A program made the translations under genes and the position numbers. The notes under the pieces are model-generated. The model was not told the origin of the DNA and made no database searches. It saw only the letters and a program-made list of their open reading frames with translations. A DNA stretch of 64,000 bases, from NCBI RefSeq assembly GCF_009389715.1, contig NC_052399.1:20091646-20155645 (forward strand). The letters run 5' to 3'. This DNA is from Phoenix dactylifera (taxonomy: Eukaryota > Streptophyta > Magnoliopsida > Arecales > Arecaceae). The stretch's first letter is position 1. The number at the start of each line of letters is the position of its first letter. Positions 63,582 to 64,000 of this stretch are shown here, in pieces.

Positions 63582-64000
63582 GCGTCGGTCGCCCACGTCG
63601 CCAGTATCAGACCCCACGAGAGCGCCGCCGCCCCGAGTGTCTTGTGTCTGCTCCCAACCGTCAGTGTCGGGCCCACTGAGGGGACCGCCGCCAACCTTCA
63701 CTGCAGCCCACGAAGCCGTGGCCGTGGTCTGGCCGCCGCCGCAGGTCGCGGAGCCGCCGTCGTGACGGTCCTAGGGTGCGGGTAGGCATAAGGTCACCAG
63801 CCACCGCGTAGAACCCTACTACCTATCAATCATCAATAAATCTTGAAAAAAATTTGGCATGATGCATGCACAAAATGATCACTTTTCCTATAGTGACCTG
63901 TCAGGATTATCTCATTACATACAACAACGCTACCTGTCAGAGCAGCAATCACATAACCTGTCACATAACGAACCTGGACAATATATATCAATACATCATC

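Larger units (their letters stand above)
62658..64000 (+). mobile_element. LTR retrotransposon, 5' LTR and leader, runs off the window
   Basis: A perfect primer-binding site TGGTATCAGAGC (63059-63070) follows a probable LTR of about 400 bp (62658-63055, TG...CA). That LTR has a TATTTATAGG promoter-like string at about 62849 and a CT-rich transcribed part. The left end is inferred from the TGTGGACTGATGG start only, since the second LTR and the target site are outside the window. After the primer site the sequence is C-rich with proline-coding frames, including 26 C in a row at 63556-63581. No gag or pol motif is seen before the window ends. Confidence 0.7.

Noticed and set aside
63124-63765. 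213-codon Pro-rich open frame
   Set aside because: The composition is driven by C-rich sequence and a 26-C run; it has no recognisable domain and probably lies in the leader of the retrotransposon.

Overview
This is nuclear DNA of a flowering plant. Its genes have many introns with GT-AG borders and encode plant-specific families, and the spaces between them are AT-rich and full of transposon remnants. A monocot, possibly a palm, is my guess from the overall look (GC-rich first exons, type of LTRs); the window does not prove it.

Layout. 1-1040: truncated LTR followed by a tRNA-Met primer-binding site. 4830-6949 (+): a zinc-finger-like plant protein with a stop in exon 3. 13071-22136 (+): an LRR receptor-like pseudokinase of the At1g63430/MRH1 group, 13 exons. 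24906-25965 (+): a decayed CIPK kinase pseudogene ending at its NAF motif, next to a small LTR-like sequence. 28269-30460 (+): an intact two-exon CaMRLK (At5g45800)-type receptor pseudokinase. 35388-46509 (-): a complete six-exon mitochondrial dicarboxylate/tricarboxylate carrier (DTC), 299 aa. 51597-62342 (+): an organellar (mitochondrial-type) ribosomal protein L1 gene with all splice sites present but reading-frame breaks in at least three exons. 62658-64000 (+): the 5' end of an LTR retrotransposon that runs off the window.

Mobile DNA. Seven short hAT-like elements can be delimited by terminal inverted repeats and 8-bp target duplications (two perfect, four with 7/8 matches, one with 6/8). 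They start at 8222, 10218, 36094, 39012, 42716, 52272 and 54924. Several are filled with degenerate short repeats that look satellite-like. There is also a 2.6-kb solo LTR with a perfect TATAT duplication (41794-44422) that itself carries one of the hAT elements, a complete 442-bp TRIM element (56373-56814, duplication ATCAT), a 1-kb Mutator-like element (58906-59913), a Tourist/Harbinger-like MITE upstream of the first gene and a foldback element at 53042-53246. Most of these lie in introns, which explains the large introns of the DTC and L1 genes.

The genes do not form a pathway. The one functional grouping is the pair of receptor-like pseudokinases, 6 kb apart on the same strand. Both lack the catalytic residues, and their Arabidopsis relatives At5g45800 and At5g45840 are, as I recall, also close neighbours. 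No CRISPR, rRNA, tRNA or organellar insertion was recognised.
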